Below, piece after piece: positions 7,722-16,002 of a DNA stretch of 17,737 bases. The notes beneath the pieces were generated by a model. It did no database searches. It saw only the letters and a list, made by a program, of their open reading frames with translations, and was not told where the DNA came from. Positions within the stretch are counted from its first letter, which is position 1. Every line of letters starts with the position of its first letter. The position numbers and the translations under genes are program-made. Source of the stretch: Proteiniphilum sp. UBA5267 (GTDB lineage Bacteria; Bacteroidota; Bacteroidia; Bacteroidales; Dysgonomonadaceae). The stretch lies in contig DHTF01000108.1 in NCBI GenBank assembly GCA_002411515.1, positions 1 through 17,737 of the forward strand. The letters are read 5' to 3'.

Positions 7722-9455
7722 ATGAAGAAAATATTTTTATCAATCATTATAGTATCGTTATCACTGGTTGGGTGCTATGATTTGGATACCTATCCCGGCA
7801 ACAAATTAGGTGAAAACCTTTTCTGGAAAACAGAAAACCATGCTAAGCAGGGTTTGATGGGAATTTATGCAATGATGAAGAATAATCACGCCTATGGTTA
7901 TCAATTTCTATTTGATCATTTAACAGACATCGCCTATGGATATGACTATTATATGATGTATTTGGGAACTTATGATGACCGTTCAGGTGAAATTCAAAAC
8001 AAATGGCAAACAATGTATGACGGAATACAGCGGACAAATAGTTTTATTCGCTCAATTTCTTCAATGGATGGAATAACAGAAGATATGAAAAAGGAGTACA
8101 TTGCCGAAGCAAAATTCCTTCGGGCATTATTCTATTTTACCTTGCTCGATTTATATGGCGGAGTTCCCTATTATGATGAAACAACAAATCTGAATGCCGA
8201 ATATATTAACCTGAAAAAACCAAGGAGTTCAGCTGAAGAGATTCGGGCATATATTATCGATGATCTGAACGAAGCGGTCAGTATGCTCCCTGTAAAGCAT
8301 GCCGACGTCGACTACGGTCGCGCAACAAAAGGAGCGGCTTATGCTCTGCGTGGAAAAGTATACCTATATAACAAGGAGTGGAAAAAGGCAATTGCCGATT
8401 TTGAAGAGATTGTAAATAATAAGTCCAATGCTTACGGATATGCACTTGAGCCTGATTACGCTCGTATTTTCAAATTGTATAACGGAGCGAAGAGCAATGA
8501 AATGATTTTTTCTATCCAAAATAAAAGCGGCGTGGGTACAGAATACGGAATGCCAATGCAGGCACTTATGGGAACCCGAAGCGCTTTTGGTAGCTGTTGG
8601 AATACTACGGTACCTTCCACCCAACTGGCAGACATGTATGAATTTCAAGACGGCCGGCCGTTTGACTGGGATGAAATCTTTCCGGGATATCATTCGGCAA
8701 CACCTGAAGAACGTAAAAAACTGTTTAGTGTGGAATTGGATGCTGCAGGTGCGGTAATTGGTCTTCGTAATGCCGACACCACGAAGATCTTAAATGCCTA
8801 TAAATCCCGTGATCCTCGTTTGATGGCGACCTTAATTGTCCCATATTCCATCTACAAAGGATGTATTGGTAAAACCATACCAAGAGACATGTTGTTTGCA
8901 TTGGATTATAATCGGCAAGGCAATGAGAATCAAGGTACAATTCGGAACAATAAAGGTTGGGTCTCTTATTTATATAGAAAATTTGTGGTAGAATATAATC
9001 TTGGCGGAAGTATCAGTGATCGCTTGCACACACCGTTTGAGTTTCCTTTGATCCGTTATGCCGATGTGTTATTAATGTTGGCAGAAGCCTATAATGAGGA
9101 TAACAGGTTGGATGAATCCATTACCGAATTCAATAAGGTAAGGGCGAGAGTCAACATGCCGGGATTAAATTCCGGGCCAAGCTGGTTGAATGTCGCGAAC
9201 CAAGAGGAGATGGCCGAACGTATTCGAAATGAACGTGCGGTAGAATTTTCCGGGGAAGGGTTGCGTTTCAGTGATTTACGCCGCTGGGGCTGGGAAATCG
9301 CGCAAGCTGCAATAAGCGATGTGGATGCTGTAAATATCTATGGTGAATTTATTTATCAGCATAAATTTAAACAGCGTGATATGCTTTGGCCAGTCCCGGG
9401 TGTGGAAATTGAACGGAATCCGGCATTAACTCCCAATAATCCGGGTTGGGAGTGA
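7722..9455 (+). CDS. susD-like: SusD/RagB-like glycan-binding lipoprotein, outer membrane surface
   Basis: The protein has 577 residues. A lipoprotein signal peptide ends in LVGC with the lipidated Cys at position 18, followed by acidic residues (YDLDT) that would suit surface export. The N-terminal half shows the SusD pattern 'N-x-L-G-E-N-L-F-W-K-T-E-x-x-A-x-x-G-L-M-G-I-Y' and TPR-like helices (AKFLRALFYFTLLDLYGGVPYY). The C-terminal half carries the RagB/SusD signature R-Y-A-D-V-L-L-M-L-A-E-A-Y-N, then I-R-N-E-R-A-V-E-F with G-L-R-F-S-D-L-R-R-W-G, and ends L-W-P-V-P-G-x-E-I-E-R-N-P-x-L. It captures glycan as the lid of the SusC channel. Its gene follows susC by 11 bp. No SusE/SusF-like surface binding protein follows it, which is a smaller surface complex than in the archetypal starch system. 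Confidence 0.97.
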   Translation: MKKIFLSIIIVSLSLVGCYDLDTYPGNKLGENLFWKTENHAKQGLMGIYAMMKNNHAYGYQFLFDHLTDIAYGYDYYMMYLGTYDDRSGEIQNKWQTMYDGIQRTNSFIRSISSMDGITEDMKKEYIAEAKFLRALFYFTLLDLYGGVPYYDETTNLNAEYINLKKPRSSAEEIRAYIIDDLNEAVSMLPVKHADVDYGRATKGAAYALRGKVYLYNKEWKKAIADFEEIVNNKSNAYGYALEPDYARIFKLYNGAKSNEMIFSIQNKSGVGTEYGMPMQALMGTRSAFGSCWNTTVPSTQLADMYEFQDGRPFDWDEIFPGYHSATPEERKKLFSVELDAAGAVIGLRNADTTKILNAYKSRDPRLMATLIVPYSIYKGCIGKTIPRDMLFALDYNRQGNENQGTIRNNKGWVSYLYRKFVVEYNLGGSISDRLHTPFEFPLIRYADVLLMLAEAYNEDNRLDESITEFNKVRARVNMPGLNSGPSWLNVANQEEMAERIRNERAVEFSGEGLRFSDLRRWGWEIAQAAISDVDAVNIYGEFIYQHKFKQRDMLWPVPGVEIERNPALTPNNPGWE

Positions 9456-9463
9456 GAAGTGGC

Positions 9464-9518
9464 ATATTATATCCGGTATACAGGAATGTATGCCGGATAT
9501 ATAATATACTATTTTTTT
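9464..9518 (+). terminator. Probable intrinsic terminator or attenuator after susD
   Basis: TATATCCGGTATA (9468-9480) pairs with TATGCCGGATATA (9489-9501): 13 pairs with one wobble and an 8-nt loop. With a 2-nt bulge the stem extends by four A-T pairs to 9464 and 9507. A run of seven T follows at 9512-9518. The hairpin begins 8 nt after the susD stop. No convincing promoter is visible between it and the GH88 gene at 9597, so partial read-through that lowers enzyme expression relative to susCD is the likely role. Confidence 0.65.
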
Positions 9519-9596
9519 CGCTTGAACAACTCTACAACCCCCGGTTAATCTGGTGTTCTGATTGTAAATCAACAAAAAATAAATCGAAGTTAAATA

Positions 9597-10814
9597 ATGA
9601 AATCTTATCATATGCATCTGCCCATCCTTTTGCTATTCGTAGCTCTCTCTGTTTTATCTTGTTCCCCTGATCAGGAACCGATGGATTCATTAATAAAAGA
9701 CAGGTTGGGGCGTTCTTTGCAGCAATACCAGATGATGGCCGAATCGCTGATAGATACCCCGGGAAAATTACCGCAAAGTGTCGATATGAAAGGTCAGTTA
9801 TTGACGACCAACCCGCAAGGGTGGGCGAGTGGTTTTCTGCCTGGCACCCTCTGGTATCTGTATGAATATAGCGGCGATCCAACGATACTGAAATATGCAC
9901 GTAACTATACGCAGCGTCTTGAAGGAGAGAAAAACAACAGAAACACCCACGATCTGGGATTTATGCTGTATTGCAGTTTTGGGAATGGTTATCGGCTTAC
10001 GGGTGATTCAACCTACAGAGAGACCCTGCTGATCGGTGCCGAGTCGCTCAGCAGCAGATATGATGCACATATCGGTTGCATACAATCCTGGGAAAGTAAT
10101 GACAAGTGGCAATTTCCTGTAATTATTGACAATATGATGAATCTTGAATTCTTACTTTGGGCAGCTCGCGCTGCCGATTGCTCCAGATACAGGGATATAT
10201 CGGTTTCACATTCAAATAAAACAATTGAAAATCATTTCAGGCCTGATTACAGTTCATATCACGTGGTCTCTTATGATACCATCACAGCAGAAGTAGAAAA
10301 GAAAAGCACACATCAGGGTTATGCTGATGAATCGGCCTGGTCGCGAGGACAAGCATGGGGATTGTATGGATTCACCGTAATGTATCGCGAAACACAAAAT
10401 AGGGAATATTTATCACAGGCAAAACATATCGCCGCATTTATATTGAATCATCCTAACTTGCCTTCCGATAAGATTCCTTATTGGGATTTTGATGCCCCTG
10501 ACATCCCCGATACATTCCGTGATGCCTCAGCGGGCGCCATTATTGCTTCGGCTTTGATTGAGCTTAGCCAATACGTAGATGATACCTTAAAAAAAGAGTA
10601 TCTTGATGTGGTGGAAAAACAAATAAGGAGCTTGTCTTCTCCAGAATATTTTGCAGAAAGTGGTAATAATGGAAATTTTATCCTGAAACATTCAGTGGGT
10701 TATTTGCCAGGAAAAATGGAAATTGATGTCCCTTTATCATATGCCGATTATTATTATATTGAGGCACTATTGCGTTATAAACGTCTCCTGGAAAATAAAG
10801 GGGCTTACAAATAG
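9597..10814 (+). CDS. GH88-type unsaturated uronyl hydrolase, lipoprotein
   Basis: This 405-residue protein matches the alpha6/alpha6-barrel GH88 family, which hydrates and so removes the 4,5-unsaturated uronic acid left at the non-reducing end by polysaccharide lyases. N-T-H-D-L-G-F (Asp119) and V-I-I-D-N-M-M-N-L-E (Asp178) match the two catalytic-site aspartates known in Bacillus GL1 UGL (Asp88 and Asp149). The segment 'H-Q-G-Y-A-D-E-S-A-W-S-R-G-Q-A-W-G-L-Y-G' is the other strong family signature. The N-terminus (LLLFVALSVLSCSPDQE) has a lipobox with Cys22, so the enzyme is probably anchored to the outer membrane, on either face. It is followed 50 bp later by the lyase-like gene that could make its substrate. 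GH105 is less likely because the H-D-L-G-F and D-N-M-M-N motifs are those of GH88. Confidence 0.92.
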   Translation: MKSYHMHLPILLLFVALSVLSCSPDQEPMDSLIKDRLGRSLQQYQMMAESLIDTPGKLPQSVDMKGQLLTTNPQGWASGFLPGTLWYLYEYSGDPTILKYARNYTQRLEGEKNNRNTHDLGFMLYCSFGNGYRLTGDSTYRETLLIGAESLSSRYDAHIGCIQSWESNDKWQFPVIIDNMMNLEFLLWAARAADCSRYRDISVSHSNKTIENHFRPDYSSYHVVSYDTITAEVEKKSTHQGYADESAWSRGQAWGLYGFTVMYRETQNREYLSQAKHIAAFILNHPNLPSDKIPYWDFDAPDIPDTFRDASAGAIIASALIELSQYVDDTLKKEYLDVVEKQIRSLSSPEYFAESGNNGNFILKHSVGYLPGKMEIDVPLSYADYYYIEALLRYKRLLENKGAYK

Positions 10815-10864
10815 TATTTTTTTGTACTCACAGTTATTCAGCATACCATCTTGATAATTTCATT

Positions 10865-11935
10865 ATGCAAAAAATAATAAGCATCTTTTTTTTGATTCAA
10901 TCCACATTCTTTTCTTTTGGACAAAAAGGTTTTATGCATCCCGAAGAACAAATCGACTTTGTAAAGGAACGGATTCTAAAAATGGAAGAGCCTTTTCTGT
11001 CGGCTTACAATCAATTGCTTCTGGTAGCAAGTGAAGCTTTATCTTCTCCCAATCAGATACAAGAAATTTTTTATGTTCCAGGCTTCTATGAAAATCCAGA
11101 AGAACATAGAAAAAATGCCCAAAGGTTACAAACCGATGCATTTAAAGCTTACGCAAATGCATTGGCATATCGGTTAGGAGCAGGAAATGAATATGGGAGG
11201 AAGGCTTGTAAAATATTGCATGAATGGGCACAGATAAACAAACGGTATTCAGGGAATGATGGAAGCTTGGTGATGGCCTATTCAGGGTCAGCGATGATTA
11301 TTGCAGCGCAGTTAATGAGCAATAGTAATCTTTGGGGAGAGGTGGAAAAATCGTTATTTGATTTGTGGGTGAAAAACGTCTACTGGAAAGCATGTAATGA
11401 AATTCGTAACCGCCCCAACAACTGGGCTGACTGGGGGCGTTTTGGTTCTCTGTTATGTTCCACATATTTCACTGATGAGGAGGAGCTTCAGAAGAATATG
11501 CAACTGTTTAAGTCAGATATCTTCAATAAGATTGCGTCTGATGGAAGTATGCCAGAAGAAATAAAACGGGAGAAAAACGGTATATGGTATACTTACTTTT
11601 CTCTGGCACCTATGACTGCATCTTGCTGGATTATTTATAACAGTACCGGAGAAAATCTATTTTGCTGGGAGAAAGGCGGGATATCCATTAAAACTGCCAT
11701 TGACTATTTGTTCTATTATAACCAACATCCAGACGAATGGAAATGGTATAAAAATCCGAATATTGGGAAACCAAACCGTTGGCCAGGGAACTTGCTGGAG
11801 GCAATGGCAGGTATCTATCGGGACGCGTCTTACGAGCAATTTCTTAAACCGAACCGTCCCCTGATCTATCCCGAACATCATTTTGTATGGACTTTTCCAA
11901 CACTAATGCTTTTGACGTTGGAGGGATACAGGTAA
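10865..11935 (+). CDS. Alginate lyase superfamily protein (PF05426-like; possibly PL38-like), secreted
   Basis: The 356-residue protein starts with a Sec signal peptide (IISIFFLIQSTFFSFG, cleavage near residue 19-20) and no lipobox. The rest is mainly helical, as expected of an alpha/alpha-toroid lyase. Matches to the alginate-lyase superfamily include V-P-G-F-Y near 71-75, the N-R-P-N-N-W-A-D-W-G block at 182-191, and the D-G-S-M-P-E-E-I-K-R block at 226-235 followed by W-Y-T-Y-F at 241-245. In PL5 alginate lyases the first block reads N-N-H and its His is catalytic; here Trp occupies that place, as in other PF05426 branches. Tyr242/Tyr244 and Arg235 are candidate active-site residues (inference). 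It would cut next to a uronic acid by beta-elimination and supply the GH88 enzyme. The polymer is not necessarily alginate; family assignment within the superfamily is tentative. Confidence 0.75.
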   Translation: MQKIISIFFLIQSTFFSFGQKGFMHPEEQIDFVKERILKMEEPFLSAYNQLLLVASEALSSPNQIQEIFYVPGFYENPEEHRKNAQRLQTDAFKAYANALAYRLGAGNEYGRKACKILHEWAQINKRYSGNDGSLVMAYSGSAMIIAAQLMSNSNLWGEVEKSLFDLWVKNVYWKACNEIRNRPNNWADWGRFGSLLCSTYFTDEEELQKNMQLFKSDIFNKIASDGSMPEEIKREKNGIWYTYFSLAPMTASCWIIYNSTGENLFCWEKGGISIKTAIDYLFYYNQHPDEWKWYKNPNIGKPNRWPGNLLEAMAGIYRDASYEQFLKPNRPLIYPEHHFVWTFPTLMLLTLEGYR

Positions 11936-11974
11936 CAATAATAACAATTGAGAGAAAATAGAAAGTTTGAATCT

Positions 11975-13423
11975 ATGAAGTATATGATTTTGATTGTCAC
12001 CATCTTTGTTTGCGCTTATACAGAGGCTTCAATTAGGCCGAATAGTCTCTTCAGCGAGCATGCCGTTTTACAACAGGGAGTAATTCTCCCTGTATGGGGT
12101 ACGGGAAATTCAGGTGACTGTGTTACAATAGAAATAAATGGACAGCGAAAACAAACAACAGTAGTGAATGATAAATGGTTGGTTTATTTAGATCCAATGC
12201 CGGCAGGAGGCCCTTTTACTTTAATCATTTTTGGTAGTGAAAGTAAAGTGGAGATCAAAGATATTTACGTGGGAGAGGTATGGGTATGCAGTGGACAATC
12301 CAATATGGAGCGGCAGTTAGGACCAAGACCTCCACAAAAATTAATCACAGACTGGGAGAAAGAGAGAGACTCGGCCCATTACCCTTTAATCAGGGAATTT
12401 TATGTTCCGGTTCTTTCATCCGATGAACCGATACCCGATGTGAAGAGTGAATGGGTTATATGCTCCCCGGAAACAGTTCCTAATTTTTCATGCGTTGGAT
12501 ATTTTTTTGCCCGTGATCTTTATAATGCATTGAAAATTCCAGTGGGAATCATCTTCTCAGCGATGGGAGGAACTCCTGCCGAATTTTGGACCAGCAGGAC
12601 TGCCCTGGAGGGTATGCCGGAATTTAAAGATCGTCTGGATAAATATGAACAATCGTTAACGTCTTATGCCATGCAGGTCGCACAGTATAAGCGTGAAGGA
12701 AGAATAGGAAAAGAACCTCTCAACCCAGCGGAAAGAGGACATGTCTGCGGCTATTACAATGCAATGATTGCTCCTCTGCAGCCGTACGCAATTAAGGGCG
12801 TAAACTGGTATCAGGGAGAAGGCAACCGACATAATCCAGAACAATATAAAAAACTTCTTCCCCTATTGATTGACGATTGGAGAAAAACATGGACTCAAGG
12901 TGATTTCCCTTTTCTTTTTGTTCAGATCGCTCCGTATAAGGAGATGCCGCCTGAAATACGAGAGGCTCAGCTGTTTGTTCTGAAGAATACTAAAAACACA
13001 GCGATGGTTGTTACAACTGATTGTGGAGATGAGAATGACATCCATCCATCGCATAAACAACCGGTGGGTTATCGCCTTTCATTAGCAGCCCGTTTCTTGG
13101 CTTATAAGGAAAAGATTGAATATTCTGGGCCCATTTATGAATTTATGGAAATAAACAATGATAAGGCTATTGTAAATTTTTCTCATGCACAAAACGGATT
13201 GGTGAGCAGAAATGGGAAACTGCATGGATTTATGATCGCAGGGGAAGATAGACAATTTGTTCCCGCCGAAGTGAAAATTACAGGAAATCGTGTTATACTT
13301 AGCAATCCCAATATAAAGGAACCTGTTGCGGTGCGTTATGGATGGGAAAGTGTTCCACGAGGTAATCTATACAATAAGGAGGGTATGCCTGCATCACCGT
13401 TTAGAACCGATCATTTCAATTAA
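11975..13423 (+). CDS. Sialate O-acetylesterase-type SGNH carbohydrate esterase, secreted
   Basis: I start at the ATG at 11975 (482 residues) because it opens directly into a signal peptide (MKYMILIVTIFVCAYTEASI). The frame is open upstream to a TTG at 11948, but that start would place a charged 9-residue stretch before the signal. A beta-sandwich of about 95 residues precedes the catalytic domain. G-Q-S-N-M with nucleophile Ser109 lies in VGEVWVCSGQSNM; N-W-Y-Q-G-E-G-N is at 277-284; the distal D-x-H (Asp355, His357) is followed by the typical P-x-G-x-R-L-x-L-A. Family members remove O-acetyl groups from sugars. The name reflects homology with sialate esterases, but no sialidase or sialic-acid gene is present, so the target is probably another acetylated sugar. 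Starts 39 bp after the lyase gene by the chosen ATG. Confidence 0.9.
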   Translation: MKYMILIVTIFVCAYTEASIRPNSLFSEHAVLQQGVILPVWGTGNSGDCVTIEINGQRKQTTVVNDKWLVYLDPMPAGGPFTLIIFGSESKVEIKDIYVGEVWVCSGQSNMERQLGPRPPQKLITDWEKERDSAHYPLIREFYVPVLSSDEPIPDVKSEWVICSPETVPNFSCVGYFFARDLYNALKIPVGIIFSAMGGTPAEFWTSRTALEGMPEFKDRLDKYEQSLTSYAMQVAQYKREGRIGKEPLNPAERGHVCGYYNAMIAPLQPYAIKGVNWYQGEGNRHNPEQYKKLLPLLIDDWRKTWTQGDFPFLFVQIAPYKEMPPEIREAQLFVLKNTKNTAMVVTTDCGDENDIHPSHKQPVGYRLSLAARFLAYKEKIEYSGPIYEFMEINNDKAIVNFSHAQNGLVSRNGKLHGFMIAGEDRQFVPAEVKITGNRVILSNPNIKEPVAVRYGWESVPRGNLYNKEGMPASPFRTDHFN

Positions 13424-13481
13424 CATGCAGGAGCTTAGCGATCAACTTTCTGACAGTAAATAAAATAAACAGTTTGATAAT

Positions 13482-15998
13482 ATGATAAAAAATCTACTAC
13501 TTGTGTTTTTCCTGATTGTTTTTTCTTTTGCCAATGCAAAGGATTACCAGTTGTTATCGCCTGATCAAAAAATCAAAGCAATTATAAACGTTGAGAAGGT
13601 ACTTACTTATAGTTTGTTTTTCAATGATGTCTGCTATCTTCATAATTCTGAGATCGGTATGGTTTTGGATAATGGAAAGGTATTAGGTCGAGACCCTTCT
13701 GTTACAAAGGAGAGCAGGAGATCGATAAACAACCTATCAACTCCCATGTATGGCATAAATAAAGAGGTAAAAGAACAATATAATGAATTGAAAATAGACT
13801 TCAAGGATAATTACTCTATGGTTTTCAGAGCCTATAACGAAGGATTTGCGTGGCGAATAGAGACAAATATGATCGGAGATATTGTAATAGAAAGTGAAAA
13901 AGTGGAATTCAACTTCGCAGATAATTATTCGGTGTATTTTCATCCGTCTATATCAGAATCATTTTACAGACTCCAGAAAATCTCGGATTCCGGGCTTCAT
14001 CCAAATTTTTCGAGCCTTCCGGTGTTGCTAAAACCTGATAACGGAATCAATATTCTTATCCATGAATCGGAAGTCCTGGATTATCCCTGTTTACATGTCG
14101 AATCAAATAAATCCAAGCCGAATTCCTTGTGCGGCTCGCACTCCTTGTATCCTAAAAGTGTTGAGCCGGGTGGATACAATAACTTCAATTTGGTGGTAAA
14201 AGAAACGGAAGATTTTATTGCAAAAATGACTGGCAAAAGGATTTTCCCTTGGCGTATACTTGCTTTCGAAGAATATGATAAAGATATTCTAAACAATGAA
14301 ATTGTTTATTTGCTTGCTTCTGAAAGCCAAATTCCCGATGAAGAATGGATAAAGCCAGGGAAAGTGGCGTGGGATTGGTGGAACGCTATGAATTTGACCG
14401 GAGTTGCATTCAACACAGGTATCAATACAGAGACATACAAACATTACATCGATTTCGCTGCCAGGAATAATATCGAGTATATCAATATTGACGATGGTTG
14501 GAGCGATTGGTTTGATTTGACGAAAGTAACGGAAGGTTTAGACATGCAAGAGGTTACAAGTTATGCAAAAAGCAAAAATATTGGGATATTCTTGTGGTGC
14601 GTTTGGTGGGTAATAGATCAGCAAATGACAGAGGCTTTAGACCTGTTTCAGAAGTGGGGAATAAAGGGTATTAAAGTAGATTTTATGGACAGGGATGATC
14701 AGGTTATGGTTGCTTTTCATGAACGTTTACTTAAAGAAGCGGCTAAGAGAGATATTTTGGTAAATTACCACGGCGCCTATCATCCCACAGGAATGTCAAA
14801 GACTTATCCCAACAATATAAACGTGGAAGGCGTGCGTGGATTGGAATGGAATAAATTTAACTCCGAAGGGGTGACACCTGACCATGAGGTAACAATTCCA
14901 TTTATTCGGATGTTTGCCGGGAGTATGGATTACACCCCAGGTGCAATGGAGAATTATAACAAAGGGGACTGGAAACAGGTAAATAATCGTCCGATGAGCC
15001 AGGGAACACGTTGTCATCAACTGTCTATGTTTATTATCTATTATGGAGCATTACAGATGTTGTGCGATTCTCCTACGGCTTATGAGAAAGAACCTGATTA
15101 TCTGAGCTTCCTGTCAAAAATACCTACAGTCTGGGATGAAACCTACCCATTGGATAGCAAAGTTGGAGAATTTGTATCTGTAGCACGACGAAAAGAAAAA
15201 GAATGGTACGTGGGTGGAATGACAAACTGGGAGAAACGTAATTTTTCACTGGAACTTGATTTTCTGGAGCCGAATATGACATACGAGGTGGAGATATTCT
15301 GTGATGGAGTCAATGCAGATCGTGTTGGGAGCGATTATTTGATCTCAAGAAAGAGAGTAAGAGAAGGGGAACGAATTGATATAAATATGGTTTCCGGGGG
15401 AGGATTTGCGATGAGATTGACCCCATCTCTACAATCGGAAACAATAGCGGATGTGGCGCCATCATATAAAGTTGTTATGTTCGGGAATTCTCTGATTGAG
15501 GGTGGTGGGAGTTGGAATCAAAAATTGGGGAGAGATGATGTGAAGAATAGCGGCAGGGGAGGATTTACTACTTCGCATTTTGTCTGGCTGTTGGAAAAAC
15601 AGGTGATCAGGTATCAACCAGAGATCGTAATCCTGGAAGGTGGCATAAATGATATTGGAGTGGGTATTCCCATAGACAGAATAAAACAAAACTATCAGTC
15701 AATGGTAGATACTTTGTTATCAAAGAACATAGACCTGGTTCTGCAATTAATCATATATACAGACCAAGGTAATGAAGCTCAAAACAACGATCAGAGAAGG
15801 ATGATTGATGAAATTAATCATTTTCTCAAAGATTTGGCTACTACCAGGAATATATCGTACATTGATATGAATCCATTGTTATCGGAAAAAGGTCGTTTGA
15901 AGAAGACTTATACAACAGATGGTGTACATTTAACCGATGAAGCATACAAAATCTGGTCTGAAGAAATAAAGAAACAATTAAAAATAAAAAAAATATAG
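13482..15998 (+). CDS. GH97 alpha-glycosidase fused to a C-terminal SGNH/GDSL esterase
   Basis: This 838-residue protein has a signal peptide (MIKNLLLVFFLIVFSFANA). Residues ~20-275 form the GH97 N-terminal beta-sandwich (LLSPDQKIKAIINV, then A-Y-N-E-G-F-A-W-R). The catalytic (beta/alpha)8 barrel covers ~285-560 with N-I-D-D-G-W at 335-340 and G-I-K-V-D-F-M-D-R-D-D-Q at 396-407. Asp400 matches the nucleophile of retaining GH97 enzymes such as the alpha-galactosidase BT1871 (Asp415). Glu449 or Glu455 in N-V-E-G-V-R-G-L-E-W is the likely acid/base. A C-terminal beta domain runs to ~650. Residues ~661-838 are a complete SGNH hydrolase: G-N-S (Ser670), G-x-G-G at 691-694, G-G-I-N-D (Asn723) and D-G-V-H (Asp813, His816). 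One chain thus joins glycosidase and deacylase activity. The fucosidase gene follows after 4 bp. Confidence 0.93.
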   Translation: MIKNLLLVFFLIVFSFANAKDYQLLSPDQKIKAIINVEKVLTYSLFFNDVCYLHNSEIGMVLDNGKVLGRDPSVTKESRRSINNLSTPMYGINKEVKEQYNELKIDFKDNYSMVFRAYNEGFAWRIETNMIGDIVIESEKVEFNFADNYSVYFHPSISESFYRLQKISDSGLHPNFSSLPVLLKPDNGINILIHESEVLDYPCLHVESNKSKPNSLCGSHSLYPKSVEPGGYNNFNLVVKETEDFIAKMTGKRIFPWRILAFEEYDKDILNNEIVYLLASESQIPDEEWIKPGKVAWDWWNAMNLTGVAFNTGINTETYKHYIDFAARNNIEYINIDDGWSDWFDLTKVTEGLDMQEVTSYAKSKNIGIFLWCVWWVIDQQMTEALDLFQKWGIKGIKVDFMDRDDQVMVAFHERLLKEAAKRDILVNYHGAYHPTGMSKTYPNNINVEGVRGLEWNKFNSEGVTPDHEVTIPFIRMFAGSMDYTPGAMENYNKGDWKQVNNRPMSQGTRCHQLSMFIIYYGALQMLCDSPTAYEKEPDYLSFLSKIPTVWDETYPLDSKVGEFVSVARRKEKEWYVGGMTNWEKRNFSLELDFLEPNMTYEVEIFCDGVNADRVGSDYLISRKRVREGERIDINMVSGGGFAMRLTPSLQSETIADVAPSYKVVMFGNSLIEGGGSWNQKLGRDDVKNSGRGGFTTSHFVWLLEKQVIRYQPEIVILEGGINDIGVGIPIDRIKQNYQSMVDTLLSKNIDLVLQLIIYTDQGNEAQNNDQRRMIDEINHFLKDLATTRNISYIDMNPLLSEKGRLKKTYTTDGVHLTDEAYKIWSEEIKKQLKIKKI

Positions 15999-16002
15999 AG
16001 AG

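Noticed and set aside
9532..9900. Minus-strand open frame spanning the susD-GH88 gap and the start of GH88
   Set aside because: Overlaps the GH88 signal peptide and N-terminus, has no recognisable motif, and would run against the whole operon.
10865..11935. Reading the locus as an alginate utilization PUL because of the lyase
   Set aside because: Alginate has no fucose or alpha-hexose, and no PL6, PL7 or PL17 enzymes or DEH-processing genes are present; the lyase also lacks the PL5 N-N-H motif.
11948..11974. TTG start giving a longer sialate-O-acetylesterase-type protein
   Set aside because: It would add a charged 9-residue stretch in front of a normal signal peptide; the ATG at 11975 is the natural start.
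11975..13423. Reading the locus as sialic-acid utilization because of the esterase family name
   Set aside because: No sialidase, NanA lyase, epimerase or kinase is present; the family acts on acetyl groups of many sugars.
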